Shown: positions 25,546 through 33,443 of the stretch, piece after piece
Layout: every line of letters starts with the position of its first letter
Position numbering within the stretch: position 1 is the stretch's first letter
Assembly (NCBI GenBank): GCA_021791615.1
Contig: JAJYWG010000183.1
Location: forward strand, 3,532-67,531
Direction of reading: 5' to 3'
Length of the DNA stretch: 64,000 nt
Origin: Actinomycetes bacterium
GTDB lineage: Bacteria > Actinomycetota > Acidimicrobiia > Acidimicrobiales > RAAP-2
Notes under the pieces: generated by a model
Databases searched by the model: none
What the model was told of the DNA's origin: nothing
What the model saw: the letters and a program-made list of their open reading frames with translations, nothing else
Made by a program: the position numbers and the translations under genes

Positions 25546-27255
25546 TCAGACGACCATCACGATGGGCACGATCATCGGACGCCGGCGGGTCCGGTCGCCG
25601 ACGAAGCGACCCAGGGCCTTGCGGACGTGCCGGCCCAGGACTTCCGAGTCGCGGGCGCCGTCGGCCATCGCAGCCTCGACGGCTGCTGAGACGACCTGCC
25701 CGGCCTCCTCCAGGAGGAGTTCGGCTTCGGTCGCGTGCACCCAGCCTTTCGTGGCGATCTGTGGCTTGGCGCTCAACGTGCCCCGAGACAGGTCGACGGT
25801 CACCACTGCCACCACGACGCCTTCCTCGGCCAGCGCCTTTCGATCCCGGAGCACACCGTGGCCGACGTCACCTACCGTGCCGTCGACGTACAGGTAGCCC
25901 CCGGGCACACGTCCATCGCGCCGCACGCCTTGCGCGTCGAGGAGCACCGCATCACCGTCCTCGCAAAGCAAGACGCGTTCGGGGGTCATTCCCATGCCGA
26001 GGGCAAGATTGGCGTGGTGGACCAGGTGACGGTACTCACCGTGCACGGGGATGAACGCCTCGGGCCGGGCCACCGAGTGCAACGTACGCAGCTCGCCCTG
26101 GCGGGCATGGCCGCTGACATGCACCGCTTCGGACCCCGAGTGGACAACCTCGGCACCCCTGCGGTGGAGGTCGTCGATCACCCGGCCGACCGACCATTCG
26201 TTGCCCGGGATGGGATGGGCGCTGATCACCACCACGTCGCCCTCCTTGATCCTGAGGCGCTTGCTCTCCCCGGTCGCCATGAGCGAGAGCGCCGACATCG
26301 GCTCACCTTGGGAGCCGGTCGAGATCACGCAGATCTCACCATCGGGAAGCGTCTCGACGGCCTCTGTGCCCACGAGCGACCCTTCGGGCACCCGCAGCAG
26401 ACCGAGTTGCCTGGCCAGCTCGACGTTCTTGGTCATCGAGCGGCCGAGAGCCACGATCTTGCGACCGTTCCCCACGGCAGCATCGACGACCTGCTGGATC
26501 CGGTGGATGTGGCTCGCGAAGCAGGCCACCACCACCCTGCGGCCGGCACGTTCGGCGAACACCCGGCGCAAGGTCGCGCCGACGGTGCTCTCCGATTCGG
26601 TGTACCCGGGCTCTTCGGCGTTGGTCGAGTCGGCGAGGAGGAGGCGGATACCGTGCTCGCTCGCCAGCGCACCGATCCGGCCGAGATCAGTCCGCCGCCC
26701 GTCGACGGGCTCCAGGTCGATTTTGAAATCCCCCGAGTGGAGGATCACTCCCTGAGGGGTGTGGAACGCCAGGGCGAACGCGCTCGGCACCGAGTGGGTC
26801 ACCGGTATGAACTCCACCTCGCACGGTCCGACCGTTCGACGCTCCCCGTCGGCGACCGGCACGTAACGAGCCCGGCTGCCGAGGCCGGCCTCGTCGATCC
26901 GGTTCCGGGCGAGCCCGAGCGAGAGCTCAGAGCCGTAGATCGGCACCTCGAGGTCGCGCAAGAGGAAGGCCAGGCCGCCGGTGTGGTCCTCGTGCCCGTG
27001 AGTGAGGACGACGGCGTCCACTCGATCCGCATTCTCTCGCAGGTACGTGAGGTCCGGCAGTACCAGGTCCACGCCGGGCATGTCGGGATCGGGGAACATG
27101 ATGCCGCAGTCGAGCACCAGGATCCGCCCGTCGACTTCGATGCACGCGCAGTTCCTGCCGATCTCCCCCAAGCCGCCGAGGAACACGATGCGGACCGGCT
27201 CGGCCCCTCCCGTGCCGGCCTTCCCGGCCCCGGACCGGCGACGGCCCTCAGGCAC
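25546..27255 (-). CDS. rnj: Ribonuclease J
   Basis: This 569-residue metallo-beta-lactamase/beta-CASP nuclease has IVFLGGLGEIGRNCACIE, the metal site LTHGHEDHTGGL (His86, His88, Asp90, His91), LLLADSTNAEEPGYTESE, STGSQGEPMSALSLMA and HVSGHARQGEL. These identify RNase J rather than other beta-CASP enzymes. It does endo- and 5'-exonucleolytic mRNA and rRNA processing. The first 19 residues (EGRRRSGAGKAGTGGA) are basic and extra to the fold. GTG 27255 overlaps the dapA stop by 8 bases, a pairing often seen in actinobacteria. Confidence 0.95.
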   Translation of the reverse strand: MPEGRRRSGAGKAGTGGAEPVRIVFLGGLGEIGRNCACIEVDGRILVLDCGIMFPDPDMPGVDLVLPDLTYLRENADRVDAVVLTHGHEDHTGGLAFLLRDLEVPIYGSELSLGLARNRIDEAGLGSRARYVPVADGERRTVGPCEVEFIPVTHSVPSAFALAFHTPQGVILHSGDFKIDLEPVDGRRTDLGRIGALASEHGIRLLLADSTNAEEPGYTESESTVGATLRRVFAERAGRRVVVACFASHIHRIQQVVDAAVGNGRKIVALGRSMTKNVELARQLGLLRVPEGSLVGTEAVETLPDGEICVISTGSQGEPMSALSLMATGESKRLRIKEGDVVVISAHPIPGNEWSVGRVIDDLHRRGAEVVHSGSEAVHVSGHARQGELRTLHSVARPEAFIPVHGEYRHLVHHANLALGMGMTPERVLLCEDGDAVLLDAQGVRRDGRVPGGYLYVDGTVGDVGHGVLRDRKALAEEGVVVAVVTVDLSRGTLSAKPQIATKGWVHATEAELLLEEAGQVVSAAVEAAMADGARDSEVLGRHVRKALGRFVGDRTRRRPMIVPIVMVV

Positions 27256-28174
27256 CGAGATTGCCGGCTGTGCTCGGCGTAGAGAGCCGGGTGATGATCC
27301 GGCGAGCCTCGCCGTCGAGCTCAGGTGGCGCGCTCCCCATCGGAAGGCGGCACTGGCCGACGTCGAGGCCCTGGACCCTGCATGCAGCCTTCGCCGGGAG
27401 CGGGTTGGGAAACTCTTCGGAGGACTCGAAGGTGTACGACTCGATCAGCCGGCGGTTGATGTGCGCAGCGCGCGCGACGTCTCCCGCGGCGAAAGCGCTG
27501 ATCATCTCCCGCATCTCCACCCCGGCCCAATGGGCGGCGACACTGACCACACCGACTGCCCCGACTGCCATAAGGGGGAGGGTGAGGCTGTCGTCGCCGC
27601 AGTAGACTTCGAAGGAGCTCGGCATCGCCGCCACGGTCCGAGCAGCGCCGGCAGGGTCGCCGGTCGCATCCTTCACCGCGACGACGTTCGAGGCTGCCTC
27701 GCTCACACGCACGAAGGTGCTCGTGTCGATCCGCCTGCCAGAGCGGATCGGGATGTCGTAGAGCATGACCGGCAGCGACGTCGCCCCGGCCACGGCGGTG
27801 AAGTGCTCGTAGAGCCCTTGCTGGGACGGACGGCTGTAGTAGGGGGTGACGACGAGGATGCCGTCGACGCCGGTCCCGGCTGCCCTCTTGGCCAGCTCGA
27901 TCGAGTGCTGGGTGTCGTTCGTGCCCGCGCCGGCGATCACCGGCACCGTGACTGCCTCGGCCACCGCCCGCCACAGGTCCGCCTTCTCCGGATCGGTGAG
28001 CACCATTCCCTCGCCGGTGGTGCCCGCCACCACCAGACCGTCGCTCCCGTGGCCGGCCAGCCACCGGGCGAGAACGGCTGCGGCGTCGAGGTCCAGGACG
28101 CCTTGGGCGTCGAACGGGGTGACCATCGCCGTCACGACCGAGCCGAAGCGCGCGCGATGGTCGTGAGCGGTCAT
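27248..28174 (-). CDS. dapA: 4-hydroxy-tetrahydrodipicolinate synthase
   Basis: This 308-residue TIM-barrel lyase has GSVVTAMVTPFDAQGVLD, VAGTTGEGMVLT (substrate loop), PVIAGAGTND, YYSRPSQQGLYEHF, LYDIPIRSGRRI (catalytic Tyr) and VVAVKDATGDP (Schiff-base Lys). It condenses pyruvate with aspartate semialdehyde, the first step to diaminopimelate. ATG 28174 is used. It is 63 bases downstream of the ferritin-like gene on the same strand and overlaps rnj. Confidence 0.95.
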   Translation of the reverse strand: MTAHDHRARFGSVVTAMVTPFDAQGVLDLDAAAVLARWLAGHGSDGLVVAGTTGEGMVLTDPEKADLWRAVAEAVTVPVIAGAGTNDTQHSIELAKRAAGTGVDGILVVTPYYSRPSQQGLYEHFTAVAGATSLPVMLYDIPIRSGRRIDTSTFVRVSEAASNVVAVKDATGDPAGAARTVAAMPSSFEVYCGDDSLTLPLMAVGAVGVVSVAAHWAGVEMREMISAFAAGDVARAAHINRRLIESYTFESSEEFPNPLPAKAACRVQGLDVGQCRLPMGSAPPELDGEARRIITRLSTPSTAGNLGA

Positions 28175-28237
28175 CGTCCCGTCACGCTACCAGGAGGGAC
28201 GTCGTGCACGACAAGGATTGCGCTCAGCGCCGCGCCG

Positions 28238-29410
28238 TCACGCGACTTGACGGTCCACCGGCGAGCCGTCGGCGAACGCGTCGGCCTCCTCGGTGGAGTC
28301 CGAGAGGTGCTCGAACGCGATGGCACCCATCTCGGTGAACTTGGCACGGAGCCAGCCGTCCGCCGCGTCGAGTAGACCGAGCTTCTTCAAGTTGGGCACG
28401 ATCTTGGAGAACAGAAGGATCTGGAACTCATCGCGCTCGGGCGCCTGGGAGACGACTTTGAGGACGTCGTCCTTGGGAACTCCCAGCCGTTCCCACACCT
28501 CTTGCATGAGCATCCGGTCTTTCATCCGGATGGCTGCCTCGAAGGCGAACTCCTGGCGCACGCGTAGTTCGGATGCCGAAAGCTCCTGGTAGAGCTCTTG
28601 GAGGCTGAGCACACCGAACGCCACATGGCGCGCCTCGTCCGCCATCACGTAACGCAAGAGCTGTTTGAGGAGCGGCTCGGTGGTCATCGCATGGATAAAC
28701 CCGAACGCAGCGAGCGCCAGACCCTCCACCATGATCTGCATGCCCAGGTACGTCATGTCCCACCTGGAGTCGGCGAGGATGTCGTCGAGCAGCAGACCGA
28801 GATGCCCGTTCAACGGGTAGTGCCCCGACAGCTTCTCGTCGAGGTACTTGGAGAACACCTCGACGTGCCGGGCCTCGTCCATCACCTGCGTGGCCGCGTA
28901 GTACTTGGCGTCGATCCACGGGACGGTCTCGACGATCTTCGCCGTGCACAGCAGCGCTCCTTGCTCGCCGTGCATGAACTGCGAGAGGAGCCAGTTCTGG
29001 TTCTCGATGCCGAACCGGAGCCAGTCCTTCTCGTCCCACTTTGCCAGGACGGTGCCCGAGAAGTCCGCCGTCGCCCACGCGAGGTTGTCCTGATTGGCCT
29101 CGGCGTTGGCCATCACGACCTTCTCCTGGTCGACCTCCGTGTCCCAGGGGAGATCGGTCTGGCCGTTCCACTGGGCCTTCTTGGCCTTCTCGTACAGCTT
29201 GTCCAGCTTCGACCGGGCGCCCTTCTCGTAGTCCCAGGTGAACTCGGCGGGGCAATTGTCGGTCACGAGGTGGCGCCCGTCGGACTCCTGACGGCCGACG
29301 ACCGCCAGGATCGCGGCAAAGTCGTTGATCTCGTCGCGCCCGATGAGCTCGGCGTTGCTCCGCATCTCCGCTGCGGTCCCGCCGGCCGTCCCGTTGTCGG
29401 TGGTGGTCAT
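28238..29410 (-). CDS. Ferritin-like di-iron domain protein, possible oxidase/oxygenase
   Basis: This 390-residue, mostly helical protein has four ligand positions of a carboxylate-bridged di-iron site: Glu in FMHGEQGALLCTA, then MDEARHVEVFSKY, then VEGLALAAFGF, and MADEARHVAFGVL. Two E/D-E-x-R-H motifs separated by about 85 residues resemble ribonucleotide reductase R2-like and acyl-desaturase-like oxygenases. The N-terminal 90 residues (AEFTWDYEKGARSKLDKLYE) are not in classical ferritins. The substrate is unknown; lipid or aromatic oxidation is plausible. ATG 29410 overlaps the stop of the TetR regulator (ATGA), so the pair is probably an operon regulated by that TetR protein. Confidence 0.8.
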   Translation of the reverse strand: MTTTDNGTAGGTAAEMRSNAELIGRDEINDFAAILAVVGRQESDGRHLVTDNCPAEFTWDYEKGARSKLDKLYEKAKKAQWNGQTDLPWDTEVDQEKVVMANAEANQDNLAWATADFSGTVLAKWDEKDWLRFGIENQNWLLSQFMHGEQGALLCTAKIVETVPWIDAKYYAATQVMDEARHVEVFSKYLDEKLSGHYPLNGHLGLLLDDILADSRWDMTYLGMQIMVEGLALAAFGFIHAMTTEPLLKQLLRYVMADEARHVAFGVLSLQELYQELSASELRVRQEFAFEAAIRMKDRMLMQEVWERLGVPKDDVLKVVSQAPERDEFQILLFSKIVPNLKKLGLLDAADGWLRAKFTEMGAIAFEHLSDSTEEADAFADGSPVDRQVA

Positions 29411-30204
29411 CTGTTTTCCCCTTGTCTGTGTTTGGTCCTTCTCGGTGCTGGGCCCTCTACCTTTTCGTTTTCCAACTTTTCGACTTTCTCGCTCCAGCTC
29501 GGTGCGTGGCCCGAGCCGTCCCCGAGGCCGGCCGAAACGCGAGCCCGTCCACCCTCGACGCCATGGGCACGCGGCACGACCGCCGGCATCTCGCGAAGCG
29601 CCCTGATCCCGGGAATGACGAACGACCGCACGATCCGACGGGTGTCCTCAGGAGTGGTCAGATCGGCGCCACGGGCGGGAGTGAACAAGTACGAGACCAC
29701 GATGCGAACTGCCCATTCGGCCGCACGCGCCGCCTGGTCGGGCTCGAGCCATCGACCGAAGAACGGTGCAGCGAAGGCGCTGGCCGAGTGCAGGAGGCGG
29801 TCCATCTCGGAGAAGGCCAGATGAGGCAGGACAACCTCGGGCTCGTGCTCGAGCAGGTAGCCCAAGGCTGCGTGGGCCGATAGGCGCCGAGCGGCCTCGA
29901 TCATCCCGGCCACGAGCACGTCCTCCAAGTCTGAGGCCTCGCCCATGACCACGGCGAGCCCAGAGAAAAACCTCGCCACCTCGGTGTCCACCACGGCGTC
30001 GAACACGGCCTCCCGGCCACCTGGGAACGCCCGGTACACGGTAGCCCGGGAGAGGCCCGCCTGGCGGGCCAGGTCGTCCACCGTCGTCTTGCGGGTCCCG
30101 TGCCGGGCGATGCAGCGCAGGGCGGCGTCGACGACGCGCACGCGCGCAGTCGTCCGGTCGTCGGTCCCCAGGTACTTGACCTCGGCCAAAGGGGTGCCCG
30201 CCAT
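29407..30204 (-). CDS. TetR-family regulator of the ferritin-like gene
   Basis: The helix-turn-helix is GTRKTTVDDLARQAGLSRAT followed by VYRAFPGGREAVFDAV, the TetR signature. The ligand domain (about 80-200) is helical. A charged tail, EKVEKLENEKVEGPAP, closes the protein. The frame opens at 30267, but a promoter (TTGACA 30295-30290, CATAGT near 30273-30268) overlaps that point, so a start at ATG 30204 (MAGTPLAEVKYLG) or another internal codon is more likely. No good ribosome binding site decides it. It overlaps the ferritin-like gene by 4 bases. An inverted repeat at 30262-30288 is the likely operator, shared with the divergent methyltransferase. Confidence 0.85.
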   Translation of the reverse strand: MAGTPLAEVKYLGTDDRTTARVRVVDAALRCIARHGTRKTTVDDLARQAGLSRATVYRAFPGGREAVFDAVVDTEVARFFSGLAVVMGEASDLEDVLVAGMIEAARRLSAHAALGYLLEHEPEVVLPHLAFSEMDRLLHSASAFAAPFFGRWLEPDQAARAAEWAVRIVVSYLFTPARGADLTTPEDTRRIVRSFVIPGIRALREMPAVVPRAHGVEGGRARVSAGLGDGSGHAPSWSEKVEKLENEKVEGPAPRRTKHRQGENR

Positions 30205-30261
30205 CGCCGATCGATCGGGAGCGACCGCCGGTCGGAGCATGGGACGCGAGCCGGGCATCGG

Positions 30262-30295
30262 TGACACACTATGGCGAATCGTGTCTCATTGTCAA
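30262..30295. promoter_or_regulatory. Putative TetR operator overlapping the regulator's promoter
   Basis: An imperfect palindrome, ACAC-TAT-GGCGA-ATC-GTGT with flanking TG and CA, spans 30262-30288. The minus-strand -35 TTGACA (30295-30290) lies at its edge, and CATAGT (30273-30268) lies within it at 16-base spacing. Binding there would block RNA polymerase for the regulator and could affect the divergent methyltransferase gene. Confidence 0.6.
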
Positions 30296-30327
30296 GCAGC
30301 GGCCGGCTGGGCTGCAAAGATGGGCCG

Positions 30328-31128
30328 ATGACCGACGTCTACACCCACGGTCACCAAGAGCCGGTCCTGCGCGCGCACGAATGGCGGGACGCCGGCAATT
30401 CCGCCGGCTACCTCCTCGCCTCGCTACGGCCGGGCATGTCCCTCCTCGACGTCGGGTGCGGACCGGGCACCATCACCGCCGATCTCGCCGGCCGGGTGGC
30501 TCCGGGAACGACGGTCGGCATCGACGCCGCGCCGAGCGTGCTGGACCGGGCTCGCACTGCCGTCGGCGCCCCGGGGGCGGCACATGCCGCCTTCGCCTGT
30601 GCCAGCGTGTACGAGCTACCGCTCCCCGGTGGCACCTTCGACGTGGTCCACGCCCACCAGGTGCTCCAGCACCTCGTCCATCCGGTGGAGGCGCTCTCCG
30701 AGATGCGCCGGGTGCTGCGCCCCGGAGGCATCCTTGCCGTCCGGGACGCCGACTACGGATCGTTCGTGTGGTCGCCGGGCGATCCGATGCTCGACCGATG
30801 GATGGATCTCTACGTGGCGGTGACCCGGCGCAACGGCGCCGACGCGTACGCCGGCCGCCACCTGCCCGCCTGGGTCCGCGCTGCGGGGTTCCAAGAGGCG
30901 ACCACCACCACGTCGACCTGGACGTTCTCGACGCCCGAGCAGCGCCGCTGGTGGGGCGCCGTGTGGGCCGACCGGACCCTGCACAGCTCGTTCGGAGCCC
31001 AAGCGCTCGAGTACGGTCTGGCCGACGAGGACGAGCTGGCCGGCATCGCCGCCGCCTGGCGGCGCTGGTCGTCGGCCGCAGAAGGGTTCTTCGCCTTCCT
31101 CCACGTCGAAGTCCTGGCCACTCGTTGA
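30328..31128 (+). CDS. SAM-dependent methyltransferase (UbiE/type 11)
   Basis: This is a class I methyltransferase of 266 residues from ATG 30328 (MTDVYTHGHQEPVLRAHEWR). Motif I is SLLDVGCGPGTITADLAGRV, the acidic end of strand 2 is VGIDAAPSVLDRA, and the post-motifs are FDVVHAHQVLQHL and EMRRVLRPGGILAVRDADYG. The N-terminal NSAGYLL and the C-terminal WGAVWADRTLHSSFG are typical of actinobacterial members of unknown substrate. An earlier ATG at 30271 lies in the putative operator and is less likely. The gene diverges from the TetR/ferritin-like pair and precedes a DMT transporter by about 20 bases. Confidence 0.8.
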   Translation: MTDVYTHGHQEPVLRAHEWRDAGNSAGYLLASLRPGMSLLDVGCGPGTITADLAGRVAPGTTVGIDAAPSVLDRARTAVGAPGAAHAAFACASVYELPLPGGTFDVVHAHQVLQHLVHPVEALSEMRRVLRPGGILAVRDADYGSFVWSPGDPMLDRWMDLYVAVTRRNGADAYAGRHLPAWVRAAGFQEATTTTSTWTFSTPEQRRWWGAVWADRTLHSSFGAQALEYGLADEDELAGIAAAWRRWSSAAEGFFAFLHVEVLATR

Positions 31129-31147
31129 CGGCGGGGTGGCCTCGCCG

Positions 31148-31990
31148 ATGACCGCAACCGTCGTCCTCGCCCTGGCGAGCGCCGCCTGCTACGGCCTCGC
31201 CGCGGTTCTCCAGCACCAAGCTGCCGGCGAGCAGCCCCCCGAGCTCTCGTTGCGGCTCGGCCTGGTGGTCCAGCTCGTCCGGCACCCGAGATGGCTCTTC
31301 GGCAACGTGGTGGACCTGGCCGGGTTCATCCTCCAGCTCCTCGCTCTGCGCGCCGGCCCGCTCACCGTGGTCGAGCCGATCCTGGTCACCAGCCTCGTCT
31401 TCGCCCTGCCGGCTGCAGCCTGGCTGGCGCGCCGAAGGGTCGTCCTGGGCGAGCTGGCACCAGCCGTGGCCGTGGCCGGCGGCCTCGCACTGTTCCTCGC
31501 CGTGGCCCGCCCCCAGCCGGGCCACCTCCACGCGCCCGTCATCGCACTCGTGGCGAGCTCGATCGCTGTGGCAGCATTCGTCACTGGAACCCTCGCCATC
31601 GCTCGGCTCGTCGCACGCAGCGCGTCGGGTCTCCTACTGGCGGCGGGCGCCGGGGCGAGCTTCGGGTACATGGCGGCAGCCGCCTCCCTCACGTGGCAGG
31701 AGATCACTCACGGGGCCGCGCACGCGCTCGGCTCGTGGCCGCCATATGCCGTGGCCGTCAGCGGCATTGCGGGCATCCTCCTCACCCAGTCCGCCTTCAG
31801 TTCCGGCCGGCTGCGCCTATCACTGCCGATGATGACGGTCGTCCAGCCGGTCGTGGCCCTCACGATCGGCATCGTGGTGTTCGGCGAGCAGATCACCGCG
31901 CACGGCGCCGCACCGGTCTGGGAGAGCCTCGGTCTCGCGATCGCGATGGGCGCGGTGTTCCTCCTTGCCCGTCCGGCGGTCGGCGATTGA
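31148..31990 (+). CDS. DMT-superfamily membrane protein (EamA/NIPA-like)
   Basis: This protein of about 280 residues has nine to ten predicted membrane helices (first VVLALASAACYGLAAVLQH, later FILQLLALRAGPLTVVEPIL, last LGLAIAMGAVFLLARPA). The pattern AGPLTVVEPILVTSLVF plus a second half beginning APVIALVASSIAVAAFV is that of DMT-type transporters, close to NIPA-like and actinobacterial DUF families. The transported compound is not known. ATG 31148 follows GGCGGGGTGG; GTG 31136 is an alternative. The last about 95 bases overlap the coding end of the convergent TetR gene. Confidence 0.78.
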   Translation: MTATVVLALASAACYGLAAVLQHQAAGEQPPELSLRLGLVVQLVRHPRWLFGNVVDLAGFILQLLALRAGPLTVVEPILVTSLVFALPAAAWLARRRVVLGELAPAVAVAGGLALFLAVARPQPGHLHAPVIALVASSIAVAAFVTGTLAIARLVARSASGLLLAAGAGASFGYMAAAASLTWQEITHGAAHALGSWPPYAVAVSGIAGILLTQSAFSSGRLRLSLPMMTVVQPVVALTIGIVVFGEQITAHGAAPVWESLGLAIAMGAVFLLARPAVGD

Positions 31991-32627
31991 CCGGTTCTGC
32001 CGGCGCCGGCGCCGGCGCCGACGCGTCGACGGGGACGATCCCGGCAAGCAGCTCGGCCTTGACGAGCCGGGCAACCTGCTCGGGGTCCTCCAGGTCCCAG
32101 CGCCCGGGTGAGGCGATGTAGGAGAGCACCATGCGGGCCAGGAAGTCGGCCGCCATCTCGATGTCGACGCCGGGAGCCAACGCGTGACGCTCCAAATAGG
32201 GTACCAATACCGCGGCGATGAGGGTCTGGGTGCCGGTGCTCTCGACGGTGAGGGTCGGGAGCAGGACCTCGGGCTCGGTCTCGAGGATCCGTTGGAGGAC
32301 CTCGTGATCGCGGATCGCCCGGTGGGCGAACACGAGCCCGCGCTCCATCACCTCTTCGAGCGAGCCGGCCGTGTGGACCTCCTCGTAGAGCCGCTCGAAG
32401 AACCGGGCGTACTCCCAGGCCACCACGGCATTGACCAGCTCACCCCTGCCGCCTGGGAAGTAGCGGTAGACCGTCGCTCTCGACACGCCCGCCTCTCGAG
32501 CGGCGTCTTCGACCGTCGTCTTCGCAAGGCCCCACCGAGCCACGCAGTCGTAGGTGGCTTGGAGGATCCGGAGCCGAGTCTCTTCGGAGCGCTCCTGGTC
32601 GGTCCCGGTCACGGGTCCAAGGTTCAC
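31893..32627 (-). CDS. TetR-family transcriptional regulator
   Basis: This 244-residue regulator has the helix-turn-helix GLAKTTVEDAAREAGVSRAT followed by VYRYFPGGRGELVNAVV. It is similar in style to the TetR at 29407-30204 (shared VYR-FPGGR and EPEVLLP), suggesting related regulators. The tail after ELLAGIVPVDAS is Pro/Arg-rich (PRPSRSRDRGSPRPVRRRAR) and lies antisense to the end of the DMT transporter, so it may be a recent run-on past a lost stop. GTG 32627 overlaps the dapB stop (GTGA), and GTG 32612 is an alternative. The target genes are unknown. Confidence 0.83.
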   Translation of the reverse strand: MNLGPVTGTDQERSEETRLRILQATYDCVARWGLAKTTVEDAAREAGVSRATVYRYFPGGRGELVNAVVAWEYARFFERLYEEVHTAGSLEEVMERGLVFAHRAIRDHEVLQRILETEPEVLLPTLTVESTGTQTLIAAVLVPYLERHALAPGVDIEMAADFLARMVLSYIASPGRWDLEDPEQVARLVKAELLAGIVPVDASAPAPAPAEPVNRRPPDGQGGTPRPSRSRDRGSPRPVRRRAR

Positions 32628-33442
32628 AGGCCCAAGATGCCCTCGAGCCCCACCGTGAGACCGGGGCGTCCCGGCACCGCCCTTACCGCAACGAGCACCC
32701 CATCCATGAAGGACCGCCGGTCGTAGGAGTCGTGGCGCACAGTGAGAGTCTGGCCGGGCGCTCCGAAGAGGACCTCCTCGTGGGCCACCAGGCCCTGCAG
32801 CCTCACCGAGTGGACCCGCACGCCGCCCGGGCCCTCACCTCCGCGGGCGCCTTCGAGCATCCAGCGGGTGGTCGGATCGGCGGCGAAGGACCCTGCACCT
32901 GCGCGCCTCCGCGCCGCGTCGATGACTTCGGCGGTGTGCAGGGCGGTACCCGAGGGAGCGTCGCGTTTCTCGTCGTGGTGCAGCTCGATGATCTCCGCGC
33001 CTCGCATGTAGGGGGCGGCCATCTCGCAGAACTTCATGAGGAGCACCGCTCCGATGGCGAAGTTCGGCGCGACCACTGCATTGGCCGTCCTCCCGTCGAA
33101 CGCCCGGGACAGAGCGTCCAGGTCACCCTGGTCCAAGCCGGTCGTCCCCACGACGGCGTGGATACCTCTGGCAGCGCACCACGGGAGGGTCTCGCGTGCC
33201 GCTTCGGCAACCGTGAAGTCCACGACGATCTGAACGCGCGCTTCGATCAGCGCGTCGAGGGAGTCCTCGACCACGAGCTCGGGCACGGCATTGCCGGCCA
33301 ACGAGCGCAATGTCACCCCCGCTGCCCCCGGATCGACGGCCGCGACGAGCAGCATGCCGCTCGCCGACGACACTGCCCGGCACACCTCTTGGCCCATCCG
33401 CCCAGCCGCGCCGACTACCCCCACTCGCAGCACCGGGTCCAC
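32624..33442 (-). CDS. dapB: 4-hydroxy-tetrahydrodipicolinate reductase
   Basis: This 272-residue protein has the nucleotide-binding motif VGVVGAAGRMGQEVCRAV, the hinge VVDFTVAEAARETLPW, GTTGLDQGDLDAL, APNFAIGAVLLMKF and the substrate site ELHHDEKRDAPSGTALHTAE. It reduces the DapA product to tetrahydrodipicolinate. GTG 33442 begins one base after the stop of the M16 peptidase. The longer frame to 33577 lies under that gene. Its place behind pnp and the M16 peptidase is the usual one in actinobacteria. Confidence 0.95.
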   Translation of the reverse strand: MDPVLRVGVVGAAGRMGQEVCRAVSSASGMLLVAAVDPGAAGVTLRSLAGNAVPELVVEDSLDALIEARVQIVVDFTVAEAARETLPWCAARGIHAVVGTTGLDQGDLDALSRAFDGRTANAVVAPNFAIGAVLLMKFCEMAAPYMRGAEIIELHHDEKRDAPSGTALHTAEVIDAARRRAGAGSFAADPTTRWMLEGARGGEGPGGVRVHSVRLQGLVAHEEVLFGAPGQTLTVRHDSYDRRSFMDGVLVAVRAVPGRPGLTVGLEGILGL

Positions 33443-33443
33443 G

